In this document: positions 1 through 6,886 of the stretch, piece by piece
Layout: each line of letters starts with the position of its first letter
Numbering within the stretch: the first letter of the stretch is position 1
DNA from: Sulfurimonadaceae bacterium
Lineage (GTDB): Bacteria > Campylobacterota > Campylobacteria > Campylobacterales > Sulfurimonadaceae
Assembly: GCA_028685945.1 (NCBI GenBank)
Contig: JAQUCZ010000007.1
Span: 1 to 18,432, forward strand
Length of the DNA stretch: 18,432 bases
Direction: 5' to 3'
Notes under the pieces: model-generated
Databases searched by the model: none
The model's input: only the letters and a program-made list of their open reading frames with translations
What the model was told of the DNA's origin: nothing
Made by a program: the position numbers and the translations under genes

Positions 1-857
1 AGCGACGTGATAAAGGTAAGTACCGTTACGGTTTTTGGTTGGCAGTCGTAGAGCGAAGCGAGATTGACGTTGGCGACGGCTAGGGGCATGAGCATCTCGA
101 TGAAGATGATCCCTTTGAGGGTTTGGCTGATATCGACAAACGAGAGTACCGCGAAAGTAACGGCGGGCACGATAAGAAACTTCATCGCTACTACCCATGC
201 GATCAGTTTTTTGCTTATAAGGCGGATCTGCGCGCCGTGCATGTAGATGCCGAATAAAAAAAGCTGCATCGTCATAGAGGCGTAGGCGCCCATCATGAGG
301 GTGTTGAGGATCACTCCGTCGGGTCGATACCCCGCAACGCTCAGAACAATCGCGACCAAAGCTGCCCAAAGAATGGGAAGTTTGAGGATGTTTAGAAGCG
401 AGGTGCGCACATCGAAACTGCCACGCGAATAGTAAAACACCCCCACCGTATAGACCACGAAAACGTTCATTAGGTTGATTACCGTCGTGTAGGGGATCGA
501 TTCTTCGCCGAAAATAGCGATGCACAGCGGGATGCCAAGATTTCCCGTGTTGGCGATGAGTGCCGAGACGGTGGCGATGGAGTACTCTTTTTGTTCGTAA
601 AATATCTTTTTTGCGACCACGGCACTTACGATCAAAATAAGCAGGGTGATAAACATATAAATAGAGGGGGCGTACAAAAGGGTGATATCCACGGGGCGAA
701 TCAGAAGCCCCCAAAATGTAAGAAACACCTGTAAAAAATAGACGTTGATAAGGGTGATGGTCTTGTCGTCGATTTTTTCTTTGAAGCTCATCTTCGAGAG
801 ATAGCCCATGACGATAAAAATATAGATGCCCAAAATGGAGAATATTATAGAACTCAT
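1..857 (-). CDS. AEC-family (auxin efflux carrier-like) membrane transporter, partial
   Basis: The reading frame starts with ATG at 857 and stays open to the window edge: 285 codons, C-terminus missing. The protein is very hydrophobic, beginning MSSIIFSILGIYIFIVMGYL, with a chain of membrane helices. Near residue 105 it has ANTGNLGIPL, which matches the conserved N-x-G-N-x-G-x-P element of AEC permeases. These are inner-membrane carriers of about 300-320 residues with ten helices, often for organic anions, so only a few tens of residues should be missing. The substrate cannot be read from sequence. There is no Shine-Dalgarno in front of the ATG; a TATAAT lies only 6 nt upstream on this strand, suggesting a leaderless message. 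It is transcribed away from the thioredoxin-like gene at 886. The family call is firm; the role is open. Confidence 0.85.
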   Translation of the reverse strand, partial: MSSIIFSILGIYIFIVMGYLSKMSFKEKIDDKTITLINVYFLQVFLTFWGLLIRPVDITLLYAPSIYMFITLLILIVSAVVAKKIFYEQKEYSIATVSALIANTGNLGIPLCIAIFGEESIPYTTVINLMNVFVVYTVGVFYYSRGSFDVRTSLLNILKLPILWAALVAIVLSVAGYRPDGVILNTLMMGAYASMTMQLFLFGIYMHGAQIRLISKKLIAWVVAMKFLIVPAVTFAVLSFVDISQTLKGIIFIEMLMPLAVANVNLASLYDCQPKTVTVLTFITS

Positions 858-863
858 GGCGCA

Positions 864-869
864 ATTATA
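864..869 (-). promoter_or_regulatory. Predicted -10 box of the AEC transporter gene
   Basis: On the minus strand TATAAT is followed by 6 nt and then the ATG at 857. Initiation 6-7 nt downstream of the box would place the 5' end at or next to the start codon. No convincing -35 is seen, as is usual in Campylobacterota, where -35 boxes are poorly conserved. Confidence 0.5.
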
Positions 870-874
870 TACGA

Positions 875-880
875 TATAAT
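875..880 (+). promoter_or_regulatory. Predicted -10 box of the thioredoxin-like gene
   Basis: A consensus TATAAT lies 5 nt before the ATG at 886. Transcription would begin at about 886-887, so the message would be leaderless or nearly so. No Shine-Dalgarno is present. The box mirrors the one at 864-869 for the divergent gene. Confidence 0.5.
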
Positions 881-885
881 GGCGT

Positions 886-1206
886 ATGCAAACATTAGAG
901 ACAATAGAAAATACGATTCAAAGAGAAACTGCGGTGATGGTGTTTTTCTCATCCCCTACGTGCAGCGTGTGCCACGTGCTCAAACCTAAGCTTATCGAAG
1001 CGGTGCAAAAAGAGTTTAAACTTTTTAAATTTATAAACATAGATATATCAAAAGAGCTTGACACAGCGGCGCATTACGGTGTTTTTAGCGCGCCGACGGT
1101 GCTTGTGTTTTTTGACGGTAAAGAGTTTATACGTAAAACGCGCAATATGGGGATTGACGAGGTTGTAGGCGAGATACGCCGTCCCTACGAGATTATGACT
1201 TCGTAA
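886..1206 (+). CDS. Small thioredoxin-like protein
   Basis: A 106-residue single-domain thioredoxin fold. The redox motif is C26-S-V-C29, preceded by the beta strand VMVFFSSPT, and the cis-proline is P70 in the SAPT loop. Thioredoxins keep cytosolic thiols reduced or act on specific partners. The CSVC active site differs from the CGPC of the main thioredoxin, so this is probably a specialised thiol-disulfide protein rather than TrxA. No signal peptide is visible, so it is cytoplasmic. The ATG at 886 is kept because a later start (M18) would remove the first helix and part of the core strand. The gene converges with the RNA methyltransferase gene, with a short inverted repeat between them. Confidence 0.85.
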   Translation: MQTLETIENTIQRETAVMVFFSSPTCSVCHVLKPKLIEAVQKEFKLFKFINIDISKELDTAAHYGVFSAPTVLVFFDGKEFIRKTRNMGIDEVVGEIRRPYEIMTS

Positions 1207-1216
1207 AGAGAGTTAT

Positions 1217-1236
1217 ATGCCAAAGAATCTTGGCAT
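1217..1236. terminator. Short hairpin between convergent genes, candidate bidirectional terminator
   Basis: ATGCCAA (1217-1223), a 6-nt loop, then TTGGCAT (1230-1236). It sits between the stop of the thioredoxin-like gene (1206) and the stop of the convergent methyltransferase gene (1243). No clear T-run follows on either side, so intrinsic termination would be weak. Confidence 0.4.
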
Positions 1237-1242
1237 GTGGTC

Positions 1243-1992
1243 TTATTTCATAAACGCGATCAGTGCTGCCGTGACGGCGACGTTAAGCGATTCTACGCCG
1301 CGATTCATCGGGATTTTAAGACTTTCGTTACAGAGCGCTTCTACTTTGGGCGAAACCCCTTCGCTTTCATTTCCCAGTACGTAAATACTTTTTTGATCTT
1401 GCGACTTTTCGTAGATACTTTTCTTGGCATGTGAGCTTAAGAGATAGATTTTTGCGTCTTTGAGTTCGGCTAAAATCTCATCGAGGGTGTTGCAAAAATA
1501 GATGGGGATCTTAAAAAGGGTTCCCGCACTTGCTTTGATAACAAGCGGCGATATTTTTGCGGAATTTTTTTTGGGCAAAATGATTCCGTCAATCTGCGAA
1601 GCGGCGCATGAACGGATGACCATACCGAGATTTTGAGGGTTTTGCACGCCGTCTAGCGCGATGAGTTTGTAGCTAGAGAGCTTTGTGATCTCCTTGGCAT
1701 GTGCGTAGCTTTTTGCCACGATGTCTATGGCGACCCCTTGGTCTTGTTTGGCGTTTTTGCTGATGCGGCTGAGGGCATTTTTGTCGTGGTAGGTGATAGA
1801 GATGCCCCGTTTTTTTGCCAGAGCCGTTATCTCTTTGATCGCACCGTCGGGCTTGTTGGAGTCTGCCATGTGGAGTTTGTGTATCTCTATCGAGTCGTCT
1901 TGAAGCACTTCGATAACCACGTTACGCCCGTAAAGGGTGATCAGTTTTTCAAAAAACGCTTTTTTTTCCAAATATTCTTGTGAGTCTTGCAA
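1243..1992 (-). CDS. TrmH/SpoU-family 2'-O-ribose RNA methyltransferase (RlmB-like)
   Basis: 249 residues, close to RlmB (about 243). The N-terminal part (about 18-90), starting LYGRNVVIEVL, resembles the SpoU substrate-binding domain. The C-terminal SPOUT domain carries all three motifs: N121-L-G-x-x-x-R127; N208-E-S-E-G212 after LG; and S235-L-N237 near the end, forming the knotted SAM site. The family methylates ribose 2'-OH groups in 23S rRNA or tRNA. RlmB (G2251 of 23S rRNA) is the nearest guess, but the target cannot be fixed from sequence. The start is a TTG at 1990-1992, supported by AAGGA centred about 8 nt upstream; no better ATG exists. The 180-nt upstream spacer contains a double-hairpin element that would be transcribed in the leader. 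Confidence 0.85.
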   Translation of the reverse strand: MQDSQEYLEKKAFFEKLITLYGRNVVIEVLQDDSIEIHKLHMADSNKPDGAIKEITALAKKRGISITYHDKNALSRISKNAKQDQGVAIDIVAKSYAHAKEITKLSSYKLIALDGVQNPQNLGMVIRSCAASQIDGIILPKKNSAKISPLVIKASAGTLFKIPIYFCNTLDEILAELKDAKIYLLSSHAKKSIYEKSQDQKSIYVLGNESEGVSPKVEALCNESLKIPMNRGVESLNVAVTAALIAFMK

Positions 1993-2030
1993 AGTTTTTC
2001 CTTGTTGAGCGCTTTAAACAAATCATAAAG

Positions 2031-2093
2031 TAGATTCCGAATCAAGTTCGGAATGACACAATAGCAGTCATCCTGAACTTGATTCAGGATCTA
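2031..2093. repeat. Double-hairpin palindromic element (two covarying inverted copies)
   Basis: Two 27-nt copies in inverted orientation (2031-2057 and 2067-2093) are separated by 9 nt. Each copy is itself a hairpin: ATTCCGAA-tcaag-TTCGGAAT at 2034-2054 and ATCCTGAA-cttga-TTCAGGAT at 2070-2090. The copies differ at four positions. These form two compensatory base-pair changes, so both 8-bp stems are perfect. This looks like a dispersed small palindromic repeat; similar 'ATCCTGAA...TTCAGGAT' elements are familiar from other genomes. There is no transposase nearby. It lies in the predicted leader of the methyltransferase gene. Confidence 0.7.
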
Positions 2094-2132
2094 ATGCAGT
2101 ATTTATTAAGAGCATTCTTTTATAATCTTGCG

Positions 2133-2141
2133 ATTGTAGCA
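2133..2141 (-). promoter_or_regulatory. Predicted extended -10 promoter for the RNA methyltransferase gene
   Basis: On the minus strand TGCTACAAT gives a TG-N extended -10 with TACAAT at 2138-2133. Transcription would start near 2126, giving a leader of about 130 nt that contains the double-hairpin element. No clear -35 is seen. Confidence 0.4.
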
Positions 2142-2171
2142 TAACCTTGGCATGCGGCATGCGAGTTTGAC

Positions 2172-2900
2172 TTAGTCGTGAATGTCGTAAACGATCTCGG
2201 TTTTGTTTTTGATCACTTTAATCTCGGCGACGCTGAGGTTTTCTATCTCTAGCGCACGAAACGCCTCAAGCGAAGCAACGTTATTTTTGGCTATTTCGCG
2301 TAAGACGATACCGCGATACGCCTTTGCCCAGTGGCTCACCGTTTTGCCGTTTTTTAGGAATTTGAGCGTCGTGTAAGGTTTTTTGGTAACGTAAAATTTG
2401 TCGTAATACCCCGCACGCAGGTCTAAAATGTTGCTTTCTCCCAAAAACAGATCGAGTTGGTAGGAGAAACGCTCTTTGTAAAATTTGTCGGGTTCGATAC
2501 TCCCGATGGCGTTGCCCTGCTTCACCTTATAGTTCGCTATGGCGTCACCCCCTAAAATAGGGCCGTAGAGGTTGGAAAAGATAACGACGTTGCGTTTGAG
2601 ATACTCCTGCGCTTCTTGTGCGAGGGAAAAATAGTCGAGATATTCGTATGCCACCCCGTCGTAGCGTTCTATGGTGTGCATGTGGGGGGATGTGAAAATA
2701 TCTTGGCGGTAGGGTTCGCAATCGGCAGCTTTTTTGAAACCGAAAAGTTCGCAAACTGCTTGGACATCGTTGCCTAAAACGATTTCGTTGTATCTTTTTA
2801 AGATCGCTTCGCGCGCTTGGGTTGCCCCAAAAAGCTCGCTAGGCGGGAGTGTGCCCCCTTGGCGTTTGCCCTCGGAGGGGGAAAAAAGAATTTTGAGCAT
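2172..2900 (-). CDS. yaaA: YaaA family (DUF328) protein, predicted peroxide-stress protein
   Basis: 242 residues, near the family length (E. coli YaaA about 258). It begins MLKILFSPSEGK, the N-terminal signature of the family, and continues with the typical GGDAIANYKVKQGN region and ILDLRAGYYDKFY in the C-terminal half. In E. coli, YaaA is induced by hydrogen peroxide and limits intracellular iron and oxidative DNA damage; the biochemical mechanism is not settled, so the role here is by family transfer. No signal peptide or membrane segment is visible. The ATG at 2900 is preceded by AAAGG about 9 nt upstream. The gene is divergent from the FecR/cyclase operon, and a minus-strand TACAAT at 2947-2942 is its likely -10 box. 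A tandem GGCATGC pair at 2149-2162 follows its stop codon. Confidence 0.85.
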   Translation of the reverse strand: MLKILFSPSEGKRQGGTLPPSELFGATQAREAILKRYNEIVLGNDVQAVCELFGFKKAADCEPYRQDIFTSPHMHTIERYDGVAYEYLDYFSLAQEAQEYLKRNVVIFSNLYGPILGGDAIANYKVKQGNAIGSIEPDKFYKERFSYQLDLFLGESNILDLRAGYYDKFYVTKKPYTTLKFLKNGKTVSHWAKAYRGIVLREIAKNNVASLEAFRALEIENLSVAEIKVIKNKTEIVYDIHD

Positions 2901-2941
2901 GTCGTAGCCTTTGTAAAGTAAACAGAATAAAATTTTATCTC

Positions 2942-2947
2942 ATTGTA
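2942..2947 (-). promoter_or_regulatory. Predicted -10 box for yaaA
   Basis: On the minus strand TACAAT follows GG and an A/T-rich stretch. It would give a leader of about 35 nt before the ATG at 2900. It lies about 15 bp from the oppositely facing TATAAT of the signalling operon, so the two promoters share a short control region. Confidence 0.4.
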
Positions 2948-2961
2948 CCTATAAAAAATGC

Positions 2962-2967
2962 TATAAT
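2962..2967 (+). promoter_or_regulatory. Predicted -10 box of the FecR-cyclase-HD-GYP-MBL operon
   Basis: A consensus TATAAT at 2962-2967. Initiation near 2974 would leave about 22 nt of leader, including the Shine-Dalgarno GGAGA at 2986-2990. The box overlaps the ATG at 2966, which argues against that ATG as the start of the FecR gene. No consensus -35 is seen. Confidence 0.55.
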
Positions 2968-2995
2968 GGGCAAAATTTTGGTTTTGGAGAAGATG

Positions 2996-3688
2996 ATGAA
3001 AATAGTTTTAGCTTATGTAATGGCAGCGGCTTTTTCGCTTTTGTATGCAAACGGCGTAATCGGAACCGTCAATGAGATCGAGGGAATCGTCAAGGTGAGT
3101 ACGGAGGGTTCTATCAAAAAAACAAATGTTACAAAAGGGCAGGAGATCAAGGAGAAAGACCTTGTCAGTACCTCAAAAAACGCTTCGGTCGTGATTAAAC
3201 TCAAAGACGATTCGACTATTATTTTGGACGAGAGTGCGACGGTGCATTTCCCTTCGCAAAAAGAGGTGTCGCAGCAAGAGGGAAAAATCTACTACAAAAT
3301 CACTTCGAGAGATGCAAGTAATGCACTTAAGGTGAAAACCCCGTTCGCGATTATCGGTATTAAAGGGACAACGTTTATCGTAAGCGCCGATGCGAACAAC
3401 TCCAACGTAAAGCTCCAAGAGGGGCTTATCGGGGTGGCAAGCATCAAACAAGAGTTTGAACTTTACAGAAAAAAAGTGCAGCAAGAGTTTGAAAACTTTA
3501 TGAAAAAACAGCAAAGTGCGTTTGAGGAATATAAAAACGCACAGCAACCGGGATTCGCTCAAATCACCAAAGAGTTTGACCTCAAAGCGGGCAATACCGT
3601 TTCGTTTGACGGCAATAAAGTACACGAAAACGCTTGGACGGAAGCCGACGAGGCAGAGTTTAAACGTTTTGAAGCGATGATGCGATAG
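2996..3688 (+). CDS. Secreted FecR-domain protein with hendecad-repeat segment
   Basis: 230 residues from the ATG at 2996. That start is chosen because GGAG at 2986-2989 is 6 nt upstream and because the ATG at 2966 lies inside the promoter; ATG 2993 is also possible. Residues 1-18 (MKIVLAYVMAAAFSLLYA) look like a Sec signal peptide cleaved before N19, so the protein should be periplasmic. Residues about 50-145 match a FecR domain, with the LKDDSTIILDESATV strand and the KTPFAIIGIKGTTFIV core. From 151 to 194 there are four consecutive 11-residue units (KQEFELYRKKV and relatives), predicted as a helical rod. In its family, FecR relays periplasmic signals to membrane partners. The next gene, 10 nt downstream, encodes a CHASE2 cyclase with a periplasmic sensor domain, a likely partner. 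No ligand can be inferred. Confidence 0.8.
   Translation: MKIVLAYVMAAAFSLLYANGVIGTVNEIEGIVKVSTEGSIKKTNVTKGQEIKEKDLVSTSKNASVVIKLKDDSTIILDESATVHFPSQKEVSQQEGKIYYKITSRDASNALKVKTPFAIIGIKGTTFIVSADANNSNVKLQEGLIGVASIKQEFELYRKKVQQEFENFMKKQQSAFEEYKNAQQPGFAQITKEFDLKAGNTVSFDGNKVHENAWTEADEAEFKRFEAMMR
3446..3577 (+). repeat. Four degenerate 33-nt coding units (hendecad repeats)
   Basis: Four in-frame 33-nt units encode KQEFELYRKKV, QQEFENFMKKQ, QSAFEEYKNAQ and QPGFAQITKEF. Phe is invariant at position 4 and position 7 is Tyr, Phe or Ile. The units have diverged at DNA level, so this is an old protein repeat. Confidence 0.7.
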
Positions 3689-3698
3689 TTTGTAAAGA

Positions 3699-5744
3699 AT
3701 GAAAGAAAAGCTTCTCTACGCCGCGGTTTTGACCGCGATCTTGATCGCGACCCTTTTGTTGCAGTCATACAGGGTCGATCCTTTCGAGACTTTTTCTCTG
3801 CGTTTTAACGACATTAATTTTGCGTTGCAGGAAAAAGAGCCTTCGGATTCCGTAGTGTTCGTCGCCGTGGATGAGCCGAGCGTGAATAAATACGGAAGAT
3901 GGCCTTGGTCGAGAGAGAAGATTGCCAAAGGGGTCGCTAACCTCCATCAAGCCGACGTAGTGCTTTTAGATATGATTTTTTCCGAAGAGACGACACAAGA
4001 AGCCGACAGTGCTCTTGCTGCGTCGATCGGAATGTTAAACGGTAGCGTGTGCGGCTTTTTTTTACGCCATAACGCAACCCAAGAGATGGAAGATGAAGCG
4101 CTCTCTTTGCTGATCGATTCTTCGCTCGATAGACTCCAGTCGCAAATCCAAGAACATGCCAACCCTTCGTTTGTAGCGGCACCTTTTGCCGAGATGAATA
4201 TTTTGCCGATCATGGAGGCATGTACCCTCTCGGGAAGCTTTTCTACATTAGCCGAACACGATCATCTTTTGCGTTCTTACCCCATAGCGGTTTATTTTCA
4301 AAATTATCTTTACCCCTCGCTGGCACTTCAAGGCTTGCGCCTTAAATTCGACAAAGATATCCATAGGGTCGACGCAAGGCATGTAGAGCTTAATGCAAAA
4401 TCGATAGGGCTCAACGAAAGCGGTTTTGTGAGACTAAACTTTTACAATAAAGAGCAGTATAACACCGTTTCGTTTTTGGATGTAGCCGAGGGAAAAATCG
4501 CCCCCGAGTTTTTTAAAAATAAAATCGTCATTTTGGGGATTACCGAAGTGGGAGCGGGGGACGTGGTAAGTACCCCTATAGGTTCTATCCCCGGACCGTT
4601 GCTTCATTACACGTTTTTATCCAACTACTTAGAAGAGCATCTGATTAAAGAACCTCCGTATATCTCGCAAATATTGATCGTTATGATGGTGTTACTACCG
4701 TTTGTTCTTGTGCTTCTTTTGAAAAAAATCCTTTACCGCGTCGTACTCTATGGCATGTTGTACGGAATTGTTTACGGAGCCGTTCGGTATCTGTTTGTAT
4801 CGCAAATGGTCTATATCGATCTGTTTTATCCTCTTTTGGCGCTGCTTTTAAGTGCCGCGGCAATCGAAGCGATAGCGTTTAATATCCAAGAGAAAGGGGG
4901 TCGTTTTTTACGCGACGCATTCTCGAGCTACCTCTCGGCAGATCTTCTCGATCAGCTCATAAAAAATCCCGATGCACTCACGCTTGGAGGGGAGAGTAAA
5001 GAGCTCTCGATCCTTTTTAGCGACATCCGCGGATTTACTACTATTTCGGAGTCCATGACTCCCGTGGCTTTGATTAAAGTGCTCAATCGCTACTTTACCC
5101 CTATGACCAATTCGGTACTGAACAACGGCGGTATGCTTGATAAATATATCGGGGATGCGGTGATGGCGTTTTTCAATGCCCCCGTAACTATTAAAAATCA
5201 TGCCGATGCGGCATGTAAGACCGCTTTGGAGATGATCGAAGAGCTCGATAAGCTCAATGAAAAGTTCAGCCAAGAGGGGTTGCCGCCGATCCACATAGGG
5301 GTGGGGATCAACACCGCCGAGGTGGTCGTAGGGAACATGGGCTCGGATACGCGTTTTAATTACACCGTTATAGGAGACGGGGTTAATCTTGCTTCAAGGG
5401 TAGAGGGGTTGACGAAAAATTATGGAGTCAATATTTTAATCACCGAGTTTACCGTTGCAAAACTGCGGGGGGATTTTCTTTATAGATTGATAGAACCCGT
5501 CAAGGTAAAAGGGAAAGAGGAAGCGGTGCATCTTTATCAGCTTTTGCCGGGTAGCTCCGAGTACCGAATGCTCGTAAAGTTGTATAATGAAGCTTTGAAT
5601 ATGTATCGTGAAGATCGTTTAGAGGAAGCACGACAAAGATTTGAAGAGTTGGTTGCAACGTATAACGACACTGTTTCGGAGTATTTTTTAAACAATATAA
5701 AAGAGGGACGTTCGTGGGGCGTTCACAAAATGACAACAAAATAA
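3699..5744 (+). CDS. CHASE2-domain membrane class III adenylate cyclase
   Basis: 681 residues. Order: one membrane helix (about 5-22); a periplasmic CHASE2 sensor domain (about 30-315) with its typical RWPWSREKIAKGVANL and ADVVLLDMIF elements; three helices (about 323-395); a class III cyclase domain (about 430-610); and a TPR-like tail (about 622-672). Catalytic residues are complete: metal ligands D442 (LFSDIRGFT) and D486 (KYIGDAVMAF), transition-state N563 and R567 (GVNLASR). The base-selecting pair is K483 and T556, the Lys/Thr combination typical of bacterial adenylate rather than guanylate cyclases. It should make cAMP in the cytoplasm in response to a periplasmic cue. It follows the FecR gene by 10 nt with a weak AAAGA ribosome site. 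CHASE2 ligands are unknown. No catalytic residue appears missing. Confidence 0.9.
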   Translation: MKEKLLYAAVLTAILIATLLLQSYRVDPFETFSLRFNDINFALQEKEPSDSVVFVAVDEPSVNKYGRWPWSREKIAKGVANLHQADVVLLDMIFSEETTQEADSALAASIGMLNGSVCGFFLRHNATQEMEDEALSLLIDSSLDRLQSQIQEHANPSFVAAPFAEMNILPIMEACTLSGSFSTLAEHDHLLRSYPIAVYFQNYLYPSLALQGLRLKFDKDIHRVDARHVELNAKSIGLNESGFVRLNFYNKEQYNTVSFLDVAEGKIAPEFFKNKIVILGITEVGAGDVVSTPIGSIPGPLLHYTFLSNYLEEHLIKEPPYISQILIVMMVLLPFVLVLLLKKILYRVVLYGMLYGIVYGAVRYLFVSQMVYIDLFYPLLALLLSAAAIEAIAFNIQEKGGRFLRDAFSSYLSADLLDQLIKNPDALTLGGESKELSILFSDIRGFTTISESMTPVALIKVLNRYFTPMTNSVLNNGGMLDKYIGDAVMAFFNAPVTIKNHADAACKTALEMIEELDKLNEKFSQEGLPPIHIGVGINTAEVVVGNMGSDTRFNYTVIGDGVNLASRVEGLTKNYGVNILITEFTVAKLRGDFLYRLIEPVKVKGKEEAVHLYQLLPGSSEYRMLVKLYNEALNMYREDRLEEARQRFEELVATYNDTVSEYFLNNIKEGRSWGVHKMTTK

Positions 5745-5755
5745 AAGGTTTTTTT

Positions 5756-6886
5756 ATGACACGACACGCGGGCAGTCTGGGTGCAAACGAGATACTGGAG
5801 CTTGTATTTAAATATCTCAATAAAATTTCTTATTTAAGAAAATACGACGACATCATCAAAGTTTTGGCGGATATGGGAAGGGATTTGACAAGCTCGGACA
5901 GATGTACCGTCTGGGTCGTTAGCGAGGATCAAACGAAATTATGGACAAAGGTAGCGCACGGGGTGGAATATATAGAGATCCCCGTAGAATCTGGAATCGT
6001 CGGTGCTTCGATACTGCAGCGGGAAAATATCATTATCGAAGATGTTTATAAAGACGAGAGGTTTAACGCCGCCGTCGATAAAAATACGGGGTATCATACA
6101 AAAAGTATGATCGTAATCCCAATGTTTGATCAAGACGATCAGGTAATAGGTGCTTTTCAAGCAATCAACTCCCAAAACGAAAGCGGCGTATACGATAGAC
6201 GCGATATCGAACGTTTAACCTTGGCAAGCACGTTTGCGGCAAACACCTTGGTTTCGGCAAGACTAACCGAAGAGATAGAAGAGACGCAAAAAGAGGTTGT
6301 CTTTACTATGGGGGCTATCGGTGAGAGCCGATCCAAAGAGACGGGCAACCATGTAAAAAGGGTTGCCGAGTACTCGAAAGTTTTGGCACTTGCCTACGGA
6401 TTGTCCAAAGAGGAAGCCGATCTGCTAAAAGAAGCGTCCCCGATGCACGATATAGGAAAGGTAGCGATTCCCGATTCTATCTTAAACAAACCCGGTTCTT
6501 TTACGCCCGAGGAGAGAAAGGTGATGGAGACCCATGCCGAAAAGGGACATGCCATGATTAAAAACTCCACCCGATCTCTTTTGCAAGCGGCCGCAATAGT
6601 GGCGTACGAGCACCATGAACGTTGGGACGGCAAAGGGTATCCGCGCGGTATCAAAGGGGAGGCGATTCACATTTACGGTCGTATCACCGCCGTCGCCGAC
6701 GTATTTGATGCACTGGGAAGCGACAGGGTGTATAAAAAAGCGTGGGATGACGAGAGAATTTTTACCCTTTTTGCACAGGAGCGAGGCAAACAGTTCGATC
6801 CTACGTTGGTCGATCTTTTTTTTGAAAACAAAAAAACATTTTTAGAGATACGAGAAAAATTAAAAGACGAGTTTGACTATGAATGA
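5756..6886 (+). CDS. GAF-HD-GYP protein, predicted cyclic di-GMP phosphodiesterase
   Basis: 376 residues from the ATG at 5756, which has AAAAGG 7 nt upstream and lies 11 nt after the cyclase stop. An upstream GTG at 5714 would overlap the cyclase and has no ribosome site. Residues about 25-170 form a GAF domain; the FNAAVDKNTGYHTKS stretch (103-117) resembles GAF domains of phosphodiesterases and cyclases. Residues about 185-365 are an HD-GYP domain with H231-D232 (MHDIGK), H286-H287, G294-Y295-P296 and AVADVFDAL. HD-GYP enzymes hydrolyse c-di-GMP to pGpG or GMP at a metal centre, and all main residues are present. No membrane segment is seen, so it is cytoplasmic. The GAF is a plausible site for a small-molecule signal, possibly cAMP given the operon, but this is inference. 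The stop codon overlaps the next start. Confidence 0.88.
   Translation: MTRHAGSLGANEILELVFKYLNKISYLRKYDDIIKVLADMGRDLTSSDRCTVWVVSEDQTKLWTKVAHGVEYIEIPVESGIVGASILQRENIIIEDVYKDERFNAAVDKNTGYHTKSMIVIPMFDQDDQVIGAFQAINSQNESGVYDRRDIERLTLASTFAANTLVSARLTEEIEETQKEVVFTMGAIGESRSKETGNHVKRVAEYSKVLALAYGLSKEEADLLKEASPMHDIGKVAIPDSILNKPGSFTPEERKVMETHAEKGHAMIKNSTRSLLQAAAIVAYEHHERWDGKGYPRGIKGEAIHIYGRITAVADVFDALGSDRVYKKAWDDERIFTLFAQERGKQFDPTLVDLFFENKKTFLEIREKLKDEFDYE

Noticed and set aside
64..246. Short plus-strand frame opposite the AEC transporter gene
   Set aside because: It is antisense to a clear membrane-protein frame and has no ribosome site or recognisable product.
2031..2093. Insertion sequence or transposon end
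   Set aside because: There is no transposase, no target duplication was seen, and the palindromes are too short; a small dispersed repeat fits better.
2966..2995. Longer FecR protein starting at ATG 2966
   Set aside because: That ATG lies inside a TATAAT box, and the extra residues would spoil the N-terminal signal peptide.
3446..3577. 33-nt periodicity that could suggest a CRISPR array or a tandem DNA repeat
   Set aside because: The units are adjacent without spacers, degenerate in DNA, and in frame as 11-residue protein units inside the FecR gene.
5714..5755. Longer form of the GAF/HD-GYP protein starting at GTG 5714
   Set aside because: It would overlap the cyclase gene by 31 nt and has no ribosome site, whereas ATG 5756 has AAAAGG at good spacing.
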